Shown: positions 7,312 through 14,300, numbered from the stretch's first letter. The stretch is 29,688 nucleotides of DNA from JBMORO01 sp049322295 (GCA_049322295.1 JBMORO010000064.1:1-29688); one strand, 5' to 3'. Notes: generated by a model not told the origin, from the letters alone. Translations and numbers: made by a program.

Positions 7312-8194
7312 TTTTAATTGAATACACCAATATTATTATACCAAGAAGAGCGGCAAAAGCGACAGTTAAAGCAATAATCATTATCAAAAAAGGATTCCCG
7401 CCAGTGGTTGGTAAACGGGTAACTGCTTCACCTAAAACTTCGCCCTCTCCCTCTTTAATAGCCGTCTCACCAGCTACTTCACCTTCTTCTGGGGTGGGTG
7501 GTGGAGGTGGGCTCGGTGGACTTGGTGGGGGTGGTGGATAGGTGGTTGGAGGACTAACTATTGTGCCACCGCTCCCGCCTCCACCTCCGCCACCATTACC
7601 GCCAACTGGACAAATTCCGCAATCCTGGGAACAATTTGAACAAGTTTCCTCGCCTTGGCACGTCCCATCCCCGCAATAAGGTTGAGGAGGAATTTCGCTA
7701 TACTCACACTGGCAGGTAGTTAGATTACAAGTATCAGACGTATTTTGATTTTGGTCATCACAATCCGCATCAGTTTCACATCCACCACACTGGGTTTTAT
7801 TACAGGTATGACTTATATCACTAATACCAGTTGAACAAGTCCCGCTCGGCTCCTGACATTGGGAAATAAATGCTGTTCTGAAATCCCAAGTCAATGGATT
7901 ATCATCAGGGCTGTTTGTACAGGTTTCAATTGCTGAAATATTGTTAGCTGAACAATCTATCGAAGTTCCGGAAACACATTGACCCCATTTGCAGGTCTCC
8001 TGACCATTACAAATTAAACCATCATCGCAATCTGAATTTTTCCAACATTCAGGGGGTGGTGGACATTCAAGGGGTGGGCAATATTCGCAAGGCGGACAGT
8101 CCTCGCAAGGAGGCGGCAAACAAGCTTTAGCAAAATTAACATAGCCAATCACGGCTATTGCTACTATAAAAGTTATAAAAAATATTTTTTTCAT
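7088..8194 (-). CDS. LPxTG-anchored cysteine-rich surface protein
   Basis: A signal peptide (about 1-24) precedes a Cys/Pro-rich region (25-50), a CDDGLICNGQETC-type module (56-80), further cysteine pairs up to about 195, a glycine run (199-208), a Pro-rich spacer (215-235), then LPTTG (261-265), a hydrophobic helix (269-291) and the basic tail KNEKSSKK (294-301). This is a complete sortase sorting signal. The open frame continues for 67 residues in a frame overlapping the sortase gene. That tail is only the sortase sequence read in another frame and is unlikely to be functional, so a lost stop codon or a base error is suspected. The same CDDG..CNG..TC module is found in the subtilase at 17824. 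Confidence 0.88.
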   Translation of the reverse strand: MKKIFFITFIVAIAVIGYVNFAKACLPPPCEDCPPCEYCPPLECPPPPECWKNSDCDDGLICNGQETCKWGQCVSGTSIDCSANNISAIETCTNSPDDNPLTWDFRTAFISQCQEPSGTCSTGISDISHTCNKTQCGGCETDADCDDQNQNTSDTCNLTTCQCEYSEIPPQPYCGDGTCQGEETCSNCSQDCGICPVGGNGGGGGGGSGGTIVSPPTTYPPPPPSPPSPPPPPTPEEGEVAGETAIKEGEGEVLGEAVTRLPTTGGNPFLIMIIALTVAFAALLGIIILVYSIKNEKSSKKNYNNRTDNNFYYCYNSCHLSLLAFYKLLSFSEIRRIQQCWSNVYCQGRRGNRLVISGQSFNYSKDRR

Positions 8195-8215
8195 AAGTTT
8201 GTTTTTGTTCCCCTC

Positions 8216-8794
8216 TTAATATTTAATTTTATTAAAAACAAAACAATCCAAACCAATCTTACGAGGTTTAACCTCGTAAATGAACGACCTCGCAAGTCGT
8301 ACATTTAATTCCCGTACCCAGTGGGAAAGCCGTGGGCTACCCATATGCCCTGGACCATAATATGGATCAACGCCCTGATCCATTATGACTGCGAACTGAC
8401 CCCAGATACAATAACTACCATCTGGTAAAAGCGATTGGTCTGACACACAATCTCCAACCCATTTAATCTTGTAATGCCATACTGCACCTGAGCCGCCAGG
8501 GATTTTCCCATTCCACTCATTATCCTCCCAAGCATCGTAGGGTGGATTTGACCATCCCTCATCATTACCCCTGTCCCATTCTGCGTTCCATTTCATTATG
8601 AGCAAATCATTGGCATAAGGACCAAGATAATCTACACAACCAGGCCAATCAGGACGACCCTGCTCACACCACTGCAATCCTGTGCCAACAAATATTCTTG
8701 CCTTGTAATTATATCCAGACCAAGCTGCTAAAGCTACGCCAGCAACTAAAACCAAACTTAAAACTAATACGCTTATTAAAATTCCTTTTCTCAT
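8216..8794 (-). CDS. Secreted protein of unknown function with palindrome-derived tail
   Basis: This 192-residue protein has a clear signal peptide (hydrophobic 4-22, cleavage near VALAAWS). The body is rich in Trp, Tyr, Gly and Asp with four cysteines, which suggests an extracellular disulfide-stabilised domain. I do not recognise the family. From about residue 165 on, the C-terminus (NVRLARSF, YEVKPRKIG) is encoded by two palindromes, one from family A and one from family B, so the native end has probably been replaced. It sits between the LPTTG protein and the large repeat protein and probably belongs to the same surface locus. Confidence 0.75.
   Translation of the reverse strand: MRKGILISVLVLSLVLVAGVALAAWSGYNYKARIFVGTGLQWCEQGRPDWPGCVDYLGPYANDLLIMKWNAEWDRGNDEGWSNPPYDAWEDNEWNGKIPGGSGAVWHYKIKWVGDCVSDQSLLPDGSYCIWGQFAVIMDQGVDPYYGPGHMGSPRLSHWVRELNVRLARSFIYEVKPRKIGLDCFVFNKIKY
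8259..8279. repeat. 21-nt palindrome, family B
   Basis: Arms TTACGAGGTT and AACCTCGTAA around a single T. Compared with 178-198, the G/C pair at position 4 is swapped to C/G, keeping the pairing. It encodes YEVKPRK in the tail of the secreted protein and lies 4 nt from a family A element. Confidence 0.82.
8284..8300. repeat. Family A palindrome, compensated variant
   Basis: ACGACCTCGCAAGTCGT aligns with AGGACATCGCAAGTCCT at 15783. The TCGCAA loop is the same, and the second base pair of the stem is changed on both arms (G-C to C-G). It is read in frame near the end of the secreted protein gene. Confidence 0.75.
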
Positions 8795-8842
8795 ATTTTT
8801 AAAATTATTAATTTAATTAGACAAGCCGACCTTTATTAAATT

Positions 8843-8883
8843 AAAAAAGCCGTTTTGGGATATAAACCAAATGGGGCTTTTTG
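8843..8883 (-). terminator. Terminator hairpin after the large repeat-protein gene
   Basis: AAAAAGCC and GGCTTTTT pair as the base, with TTTTGG and CCAAAT above, and a T run follows on the minus strand. It lies about 140 nt after the stop of the large repeat protein and upstream of the secreted protein gene, and could act on both strands. Confidence 0.65.
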
Positions 8884-9023
8884 TTTTTCAAGTCCAAGAG
8901 CTTCGCTCTAATACATTTTGCCAAAATAATTTTGGCATAGTATCACTCTTATTCTAACCGAAAATTTTTTTTCAAAAAAATTTGTAAAGTTTATAACCTG
9001 TAGATTAAGTGTGGACAATTTTA

Positions 9024-11777
9024 TTACTTTGCTTTTCTTAAATCATTCACATACAAAACAACAAATAAAACCGCAACGGAAACAAGAATCACCAGCAAAA
9101 GAATATAAATCCAGTCATCAAATTCAAATCCGAAATATGGCAAAACTCGGATTCGGGAGCCAGAAGTTTTGGCAACGCCCAAAACTTCTGGCTCTTCTGT
9201 TTCGGGTTCCTCAACCTCGGCTAAGGCAACTTCCTCGCCAATACCAACATTACCGACCTCCTCGTCCGTTTCTTCGGGGGTCGCCGAAGCCACGTCAGAC
9301 GTGGCTGAGGCGACCTCTTCTTCAACATTCTCAACCACTGGCGGCGCTTTCACTTCAATTGTCAATGATGCTTCATTAGAACCAATTGCCTCACCCCAAA
9401 TATAATAACCATTAGCTTGAGCATAATTAGTATAAAGACCAGGCGGCACTTCTTCTCCAATATAAACCTGATAACTAATAACTATTTTCTCGTGAGGGAA
9501 AACATAGTCCAAATTCCAAGCATTAGTATAAATTGGCTCAGGCAAGTCATTAATCAAAACATCAGTCACCACTACTCTATATGCTTGGCTATTGCTATTA
9601 TTGGTTATTTCCAGAACATAATCAACAATGCTTCCAGGATAAACAAAATCAACAACATTGCTTGATTTTTTAATTTCTAATTGAGGTGGAGCTGGATAAA
9701 CCAAAACTGGATTTGGCTGAACATATCGTTTAATCGCATTAATTGAGAAATTTTCAGTATTGTCTTGCTCATTACCATCATCTTCAAAAGAATCAATTAC
9801 TGCTTGATTACTAATTTGGCTAATTCCAAAAGGAATATCTGGCAAAACCACGGCTGTATAACTAACCGCGCCATAGCCACCAGGCGGGATTGTGCCTAAA
9901 TCCCATTGAATCTCGCCTGGATTATTAAATACTACTCCGCTGCCTGGGTCACTTATTCCGATTGAATTTTCATCAAAATCATCAGTCAAAACAACGCCCG
10001 TAGCATCAGCATCACCAGCATTATAATAAGTTAAAGTATAGGTTATTCTTTCATCTACTTCGGCAGGATTATTTTCCATTTCCACACTTTCGCCAATCCA
10101 CAAATCAGGTCTGCCAAAAGCCAAATCACCTTGCCAAGAGCCAAAAACATTTATTGCCCCTAAAAGCCAATTAGACCCCGTGACATTTGAATTTAAAATA
10201 TTGGTAAGGTCAATGAAAGCATTAATATTACCAGTATTTATGCTTGCTGAACCATCGGGAGATTGGGCTGAATTATTACCAGTAAAAAGATTCATTACCA
10301 CCCCATTTTTAATAGAACCAGAATTATCATTAACTACATCAAAGGAATTCCCATTTGTTGAGCCATCAGTTCCATTTGGACCAGAATTAAAAATCCTAAC
10401 CCCATCAAAATCTCCACTTATTCCAAAACCAGGAGGCAAGCTGAATATATTTCCTTGCCAGCTACCAAAATTATTAATTGCTATAAAAAACAAATTGCTA
10501 TTAGTTATATTGGAATTTGCTAAATTCAAAATATTTGCCCCAACATTAGCATTACCAGTATTAATTTCAGCTGAATCTCCACTGGCTGCATTCTGACCTG
10601 TATCAGCATTTATCAAAACTTCGTTTTCAATCTCTCCTTCATTAGAATTAACTATGTTAGTCCCGTCACAGGGTCCTTCGCAGACCGGCGACTGATGTTC
10701 CATAAATTCTTCCATTGCTTCTTTTCCTGGCAAAACCAAATCTCCTACCCAATTGCCGAAAATATTGATAATAAGGCGAATCCAGTTTGAACCAAGAATA
10801 TTGGTATTTAAAGTATTAAAAATACTCACCGCTGCATTAATATTTCCGGTCTCAATCATTGCATCGCCATTTTCAGTATTAATTGAATTATCACCACTTG
10901 AACCTTCAATTACTACCTCATTATCAATTTCTCCTTCGTTACTATCAGCAACATCGTAACAGATATTCTCTAAACACTCATTTTCTGATGGGCTGGCGAT
11001 TTCATCAGATAAATCAATGTCCCCTTCTAAATTCTTAAAAATATTGAATAAAATCTGGGAAAGAGTGGAGCCGATAATATTGGTATTAACCGTGTTAATT
11101 AAACCAACAAATATATTTATATTGCCCGTTCTAATTATAGAATTTTCTAAATTTGGTGTTTCTTCAGTTCCGATTTGATTTTCACCAGTTAAACCTTCTT
11201 GCTCTATATTATTTTCTACTTCTGCCTGATTATCATTTATTACTTCTTCACTAATACTATCAACCTGCTCTTGGCAAGTATCACATTCTTCTGAAACATC
11301 ATTTTCAATTCCAGTTATATTCTCTTCTCCATTTACAACATTGGTATTTACGGTATTTTCCACTTCAACAACTGCTTCAGCATCACCAGTTTCAATTACC
11401 TGTTCTTCACCTTCTGTCGTTGAAGATTCCTCTGGAACACTATTGTCACCGGTGGTCTGTTCTGTCTGTTCTTCTTGATTTTCTGTTGAAGGTGAAGAAT
11501 TAATATCAGTTCCTGAATCATCTGACGGAGGACTGTCCTCCGTTAATTGAGCTGGCTCTTCTCCTTGGCTGCTGATATCAGTTCCTGATGAATCGGGAGG
11601 GGCGTCCGAGGGGTTATCCGAAGGGGTTTCGACTGGCGGAGTTTCCTCGCCCTCGCCCTCCATAGCTTCAGCGGAGGAGGGTTCGGCTAATACTGGCAAA
11701 ACCGGAGAATAGAAAACCACCAAGCTAATAATTAGCACGGAAACTAAAATAATATTTTTTTGTTTGCTTAATAACAT
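9024..11777 (-). CDS. Large surface protein with solenoid-like repeats and DUF11 domains
   Basis: The protein has about 917 residues from the ATG at 11777 (928 from 11810). A signal peptide is followed by an acidic Ser/Thr/Glu-rich stalk, then roughly five repeats of about 85 residues with the pattern NTGNIN-x-hydrophobic-N-x-x-NSN...FGSWQGDL, each starting with a short N..GEIEN-type strand. Two DUF11-type beta-sandwich domains follow (about 578-680 and 705-805), then a second acidic linker and a C-terminal transmembrane helix with a basic tail (DLRKAK). There is no LPxTG. The regular Asn/Gly periodicity suggests a beta-solenoid. It probably forms a membrane-anchored cell-surface stalk or fibre. 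Three palindromes are read in frame in the linkers. The start at 11777 is preferred because it gives a standard signal peptide. Confidence 0.85.
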   Translation of the reverse strand: MLLSKQKNIILVSVLIISLVVFYSPVLPVLAEPSSAEAMEGEGEETPPVETPSDNPSDAPPDSSGTDISSQGEEPAQLTEDSPPSDDSGTDINSSPSTENQEEQTEQTTGDNSVPEESSTTEGEEQVIETGDAEAVVEVENTVNTNVVNGEENITGIENDVSEECDTCQEQVDSISEEVINDNQAEVENNIEQEGLTGENQIGTEETPNLENSIIRTGNINIFVGLINTVNTNIIGSTLSQILFNIFKNLEGDIDLSDEIASPSENECLENICYDVADSNEGEIDNEVVIEGSSGDNSINTENGDAMIETGNINAAVSIFNTLNTNILGSNWIRLIINIFGNWVGDLVLPGKEAMEEFMEHQSPVCEGPCDGTNIVNSNEGEIENEVLINADTGQNAASGDSAEINTGNANVGANILNLANSNITNSNLFFIAINNFGSWQGNIFSLPPGFGISGDFDGVRIFNSGPNGTDGSTNGNSFDVVNDNSGSIKNGVVMNLFTGNNSAQSPDGSASINTGNINAFIDLTNILNSNVTGSNWLLGAINVFGSWQGDLAFGRPDLWIGESVEMENNPAEVDERITYTLTYYNAGDADATGVVLTDDFDENSIGISDPGSGVVFNNPGEIQWDLGTIPPGGYGAVSYTAVVLPDIPFGISQISNQAVIDSFEDDGNEQDNTENFSINAIKRYVQPNPVLVYPAPPQLEIKKSSNVVDFVYPGSIVDYVLEITNNSNSQAYRVVVTDVLINDLPEPIYTNAWNLDYVFPHEKIVISYQVYIGEEVPPGLYTNYAQANGYYIWGEAIGSNEASLTIEVKAPPVVENVEEEVASATSDVASATPEETDEEVGNVGIGEEVALAEVEEPETEEPEVLGVAKTSGSRIRVLPYFGFEFDDWIYILLLVILVSVAVLFVVLYVNDLRKAK
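9279..9315. repeat. Nested palindrome in the surface-protein linker
   Basis: GGTCGCC-GAA-GCCACGTC-A-GACGTGGC-TGA-GGCGACC is a 37-nt palindrome with one 3-nt symmetrical mismatch on each side. It encodes VASATSDVASA in the C-terminal acidic linker. Confidence 0.85.
11525..11543. repeat. 19-nt palindrome in the surface-protein N-terminal stalk
   Basis: ACGGAGGAC and GTCCTCCGT flank a single T, a perfect palindrome. It encodes EDSPPSD in the disordered acidic region. Confidence 0.8.
11657..11677. repeat. Palindrome encoding SSAEAMEG
   Basis: CCTCC and GGAGG arms flank an inner GCT/AGC pair. It encodes SSAEAMEG immediately after the signal peptide of the large surface protein. Confidence 0.65.
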
Positions 11778-11847
11778 ATATTTAAAGCGATCCCAATCTA
11801 CAAATAACATCTGGATGCTCCGAATTTGATATTTATTTGTGTTTGGT

Positions 11848-12393
11848 TTAAAAAATACTTATTATGTTTGAAAAAAATGATTTAAAACCTTTCCAAAAAT
11901 CCGAAAACCAATTTCCAACATTTTCTAATTTTTCTCTAATTATTCCCCTGCCCGCCTGCGTGTCCGAAGGACTCGCGGCGGGCTTCTCATCTCCATACTG
12001 AATTTCTCTGCTCACACTAACTTTTTCATCCTCAACTTCCACTCTGCTTTCCACACTTATACTGCCCTTGCCTGATTCTGTACTGACTGACTCTATTTCC
12101 TCTCCATTAATAATCGTTTTGATTTCAACGCTTGATTTTTCCTCGCCTTCAATTATTTGTCCACTATCCCCTTCAATTACATTATTCCCGGTGCTGGCTG
12201 ATACATTGACTTCATTAATAATCTGAGTGTTATTACTATCTTCCTCAGAAATCCATCCTTCCAAATTCTCAAACCATTTTTCCAGAAATCCCGCCTGACA
12301 CACCAAAGGAATGAGTAGCAAAATAGTAATCAGAGTAAAAATTACTAATTTTATTTTTTGTTTTTTATTTTTTATTTTTGATTTTTTAATCAT
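11848..12393 (-). CDS. Small secreted protein with one surface-type repeat
   Basis: This 181-residue protein begins with a long basic stretch and a hydrophobic signal helix ending in CQAG, which could be a lipobox-like or ordinary cleavage site. It contains one NNTQIINEVNVSASTGNN segment resembling the repeats of its neighbours, a Glu/Ser-rich middle, and an aromatic amphipathic C-terminus (NWFSDFWKGFKSFFSNI) that may bind the membrane. A palindrome encodes about residues 137-148. The start is supported by a strong Shine-Dalgarno GGGAGG eight bases upstream. It lies between the other two repeat-protein genes and is probably part of the same surface structure. Function unknown. Confidence 0.78.
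   Translation of the reverse strand: MIKKSKIKNKKQKIKLVIFTLITILLLIPLVCQAGFLEKWFENLEGWISEEDSNNTQIINEVNVSASTGNNVIEGDSGQIIEGEEKSSVEIKTIINGEEIESVSTESGKGSISVESRVEVEDEKVSVSREIQYGDEKPAASPSDTQAGRGIIREKLENVGNWFSDFWKGFKSFFSNIISIF
11950..11983. repeat. Palindrome inserted in the small secreted protein gene
   Basis: GCCCGCC...GTCC-GAA-GGAC...GGCGGGC, 34 nt with two small internal mismatches. It encodes PAASPSDTQAG in frame and is far more GC-rich than its surroundings. Confidence 0.8.
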
Positions 12394-12404
12394 ATTTCCT
12401 CCCT

Positions 12405-12467
12405 AGTGTGGAGTCTCAAAAATTTTAAGAACCCACACTAAGGAAGAGGCAAGGAACCTCTTCCTTA
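12405..12467. other. Two adjacent hairpins between repeat-protein genes
   Basis: AGTGTGG/CCACACT flank one hairpin (12405-12438), and TAAGGAAGAGG/CCTCTTCCTTA form a perfect 11-bp stem (12439-12467). They lie between the 204-residue gene's stop and the next gene's ribosome binding site. No T run follows, so mRNA processing or partial attenuation is more likely than full termination. Confidence 0.6.
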
Positions 12468-12473
12468 TCCTTA

Positions 12474-13088
12474 TCAATAACTGCAGCAAGTTCTTGTAAT
12501 ACTGGTGTTAACCAAGTTAAACACTTTGGCTTTGGCATGAGCATTGCCAGTACTAATATCACCACTATTACTACCACCTGAACCGCCATTGGCGCTACCG
12601 CCATAGGCATTACTGCCGCCAAAAGCTATTGCCTTGCTGTAACCACCATCACCACCAAAACCACCCCAAGTACTATTCTCACCACTGTTAGCCGCTACAC
12701 CAACCTCATTGTCAACCTTGGTGAACTTATTCTTGTTTAAGACAAATCCACCATCGGTTGCGGTATAACTTGTGTTAACAATATTAACTACCTTAGCTTT
12801 GGCATAAGCATTGCCAGTACTAATATCACCACTATTACTACCACCTGAACCGCCATTGGCGCTACCGCCATAGGCATTACTACTATCAATAGCTATTGCT
12901 TTGCTAGTACCACCCGACCCAGCATCGCCACCACTAGTTATATTGCCACCCGTATTAGCAACGACCATGACTGAATTCTCAACCTTAGTGAACTTATTGA
13001 CGTTTATCACTGCACCATCTAATGCCAACGCTGGAACAGCAAATGCTAATAAGGCCAAAGCAGTCAAACCAACTAATATTTTCTTCAT
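12474..13088 (-). CDS. Secreted repeat protein with two tandem Asn/Gly-rich units
   Basis: This 204-residue protein has a signal peptide (about 1-22, ending PALALDG) and two tandem units of about 88 residues. Each unit runs NKFTKV(D/E)N.V.V.AN.G.N, a Gly-rich loop with GGDGG or GSGG, SKAIA..SNAYGGSANG, NSGDISTGNA.AKAK and V.N.VNTS. The repeats share the N-x-V/hydrophobic and STGNA motifs with the large surface protein, so both probably form stacked beta-strands. The protein ends TRTCCSY, and the vicinal cysteines could crosslink subunits. It has no anchor and may be a secreted fibre subunit. The palindrome island lies upstream and no ribosome binding site is evident. Confidence 0.8.
   Translation of the reverse strand: MKKILVGLTALALLAFAVPALALDGAVINVNKFTKVENSVMVVANTGGNITSGGDAGSGGTSKAIAIDSSNAYGGSANGGSGGSNSGDISTGNAYAKAKVVNIVNTSYTATDGGFVLNKNKFTKVDNEVGVAANSGENSTWGGFGGDGGYSKAIAFGGSNAYGGSANGGSGGSNSGDISTGNAHAKAKVFNLVNTSITRTCCSY
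12541..12614 (-). repeat. 74-nt direct repeat, copy 1
   Basis: Identical over 74 nt to 12808-12881, both inside the 204-residue repeat protein and encoding the SNAYGGSANGG to STGNA part of each unit. The rest of the units differ, which suggests recent duplication or gene conversion of this segment. Confidence 0.9.
12808..12881 (-). repeat. 74-nt direct repeat, copy 2
   Basis: Second copy of the repeat at 12541-12614, with identical sequence and a 267-nt period matching the protein repeat unit. Confidence 0.9.
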
Positions 13089-13124
13089 ATTGGGTTTACT
13101 TTTTAATAATTATTGTCCCCGTGC

Positions 13125-13337
13125 CCTTTAGGCCGGGATCCCGAGGCCTGAACGACCAGGGATTTTCCCCTCTATCTTTTACAATTGCCCAAGTCGAACT
13201 GATGACAGAGGATTTTCCCCCACCTATCAAAGATAGGTGCGGGGATTTCTCGGGCAACGCGACCTTTTCCCCCACCAATTGGGCACTAATGCGAAGCATT
13301 GATTTGCACTTCGCGCAGAGCCCGATTGGTGGGGGAT
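13125..13337. repeat. Cluster of nested palindromes
   Basis: It contains AGGCC-GGGATCCC-GAGGCCT within CCCT/AGGG arms (13125-13161), CCCC-CACCTATC-AAA-GATAGGTG-C-GGGG (13217-13244, family C) and CCCCCACCAATTGGGC pairing with GCCCGATTGGTGGGGG (13269-13337). The last has an inner TGCGAAG/CTTCGCGCA stem as cargo. GATTTTCCCC or a near match precedes three of the units, suggesting serial insertion at or duplication of the same site. Confidence 0.75.
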
Positions 13338-13352
13338 TTAAAAGAACAAAAC

Positions 13353-13394
13353 AAAAAACCCGCAAGTTATTTATAAAAATAACTTCGGGCTTTT
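13353..13394. terminator. Bidirectional terminator-like hairpin
   Basis: AAAACCCG and AAGTTATT pair with AATAACTT and CGGGCTTTT around a short loop, with A and T runs on opposite flanks. It separates the surface locus from the GIY-YIG region. Confidence 0.6.
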
Positions 13395-13595
13395 ATACAA
13401 GCTTAAATCAACTAAATTATTTAATTTGCGCCAATAATTAGTTGGCACTGAAAGTACATCCCTTTCCTCCAAAAGATGTATTTATTCCTAAATGAATTTT
13501 TATTTTAACAAAATTTATAATATCAGCAAATCAAATTTGGGGATTATTTGTGGATAATTTTGTATCCCTTTGTCACGATTTACTTGGATAAACGT

Positions 13596-13691
13596 TATAA
13601 TTATATAGAGCAGAATTAGAGAACCTATATCTGGGTGCTAAACTAGGGAGGAAATAAATTCATCTAGCCAGCACCCAGGTATAGATTCTCT
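13596..13691 (+). ncRNA. Candidate structured RNA: 22-bp hairpin displaying a Shine-Dalgarno-like loop
   Basis: Arms 13618-13639 and 13670-13691 (starting AGAGAACC and ending ATTCTCT) pair at 20 of 22 positions; one exception is a G-U and the other a C-A on the plus strand. The 30-nt loop contains CTAGGGAGGAAAT, matching the ribosome-binding region of the gene starting at 12393. A TATAAT at 13596-13601 could drive it, but no good -35 box is present. TATTTTTA follows the stem, so it could be a short terminated RNA or a leader. The class is unknown. Confidence 0.4.
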
Positions 13692-13706
13692 ATTTTTAAA
13701 AGGATT

Positions 13707-13723
13707 TATCCCCACACCAAATT
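13707..13723. repeat. Left inverted repeat of the GIY-YIG cassette
   Basis: TATCCCCACACCAAATT is the exact reverse complement of 14006-14022. It is half of a family C palindrome, ending 19 nt before the GIY-YIG start codon. Confidence 0.88.
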
Positions 13724-13742
13724 GGGGTATAATTAAATTAAT

Positions 13743-14006
13743 ATGTTCTATCTTTATATTTTAAAAAGTAAAAAATATAAAACTTTGTATATTGGCTCAA
13801 CCAATGATTTAAGAAAAAGATTAAAAGAACACAATAACGGAAAAGGCGGGAGATACACTAGAATTAAAGCTCCTTTCAAACTAGTATATTATGAGGCATA
13901 CAAGTCAGAAAAGGACGCAAGAAAAAGAGAATCCAATTTAAAACTGAGAAGTAAAGCATTTAGCCAGTTAAAGAAACGTATTCAGGATAGTATAAATATT
14001 ACTTGA
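13743..14006 (+). CDS. Stand-alone GIY-YIG endonuclease-like protein
   Basis: This 87-residue protein has YLYILKS near residues 3-9 and YIGST at 16-20 (the GIY-YIG strands), R24 and R26 in DLRKRLKEHNNG, the YTRIKAPFKLVYYEAY segment, and the glutamate in ARKRESNLKL. This is the minimal UvrC/YhbQ-type nuclease fold with no added DNA-binding domain. It is the only plus-strand gene in the window. Perfect 17-bp inverted repeats flank it, and its TGA overlaps the right one by one base. That suggests a self-contained mobile cassette rather than a repair gene. Its activity and its role in moving the repeats are inferred. Confidence 0.9.
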   Translation: MFYLYILKSKKYKTLYIGSTNDLRKRLKEHNNGKGGRYTRIKAPFKLVYYEAYKSEKDARKRESNLKLRSKAFSQLKKRIQDSINIT

Positions 14007-14022
14007 ATTTGGTGTGGGGATA
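14006..14022. repeat. Right inverted repeat of the GIY-YIG cassette
   Basis: AATTTGGTGTGGGGATA is the exact reverse complement of 13707-13723. Joined without the gene, the two halves would make a palindrome very close to the solo element at 27879-27909. Confidence 0.88.
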
Positions 14023-14023
14023 T

Positions 14024-14163
14024 AAAAAACCACCAAGTAGGTCTTCCTCCGGTTAAATTGTCATTTCTACCCCGTACTCAACTTCTTGTCCCGTAGTCAG
14101 CTTTGCTGTACTGCTGGGATGCTGTAGTTCGGGGCCTCCTTGACCCTCCTTGGCGGCTTTTTT
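14024..14163 (+). terminator. Terminator-like hairpin interrupted by another palindrome
   Basis: AAAAAACCACCAAGTAGGTC (14024-14043) pairs imperfectly with 14142-14163, which ends in GGCTTTTTT, as for a terminator of the GIY-YIG transcript. Its loop is unusually long because it holds the compound palindrome 14070-14134, with CCCCGTACT/AGTTCGGGG outer arms and an inner AGTCAGC-TTT-GCTG stem. The gap to the next gene (to 14300) is AT-rich, with a weak stem around 14180-14212. Confidence 0.6.
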
Positions 14164-14300
14164 ATTTACTCTTTAAATTTAGCACCTCTAAAAATTATGT
14201 CAAGAGGTCTAAATAATTTTTATTTACTAAACAATTTCAATAACCAGCCAAATAAAGTAAATTTTCCTTTGTTTAGAAACTGTCAATGGGTTATAAAAAT

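Larger units (their letters stand above)
13089..13742. other. 654-bp island without a convincing gene
   Basis: From left to right it holds the leader of the 204-residue gene, a run of nested palindromes (13125-13337), a bidirectional terminator-like hairpin (13353-13394), a small stem around GTACATC/GATGTAT (13451-13480), AT-rich sequence with a TATAAT at 13596-13601, a long hairpin (13618-13691) and the left inverted repeat of the GIY-YIG cassette. An 89-codon open frame in the palindromes is not believed. Confidence 0.7.

Noticed and set aside
9011..10959. Several plus-strand open frames opposite the large surface protein
   Set aside because: They mirror the repeat codons of the minus-strand gene, lack domains and signals, and are typical antisense shadows of Asn/Ser/Thr-rich coding sequence.
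12425..12622. 65-codon Val/Met/Pro-rich open frame
   Set aside because: It overlaps the 204-residue repeat protein out of frame; its low-complexity sequence comes from the Gly-rich repeat codons.
13096..13365. 89-codon minus-strand open frame in the palindrome cluster
   Set aside because: It is made almost wholly of inverted repeats, has no ribosome binding site and no recognisable domain, and the same sequence is open on the other strand.
13125..13400. CRISPR array
   Set aside because: The repeats are palindromes of different sequence, without regular spacers and without cas genes nearby.
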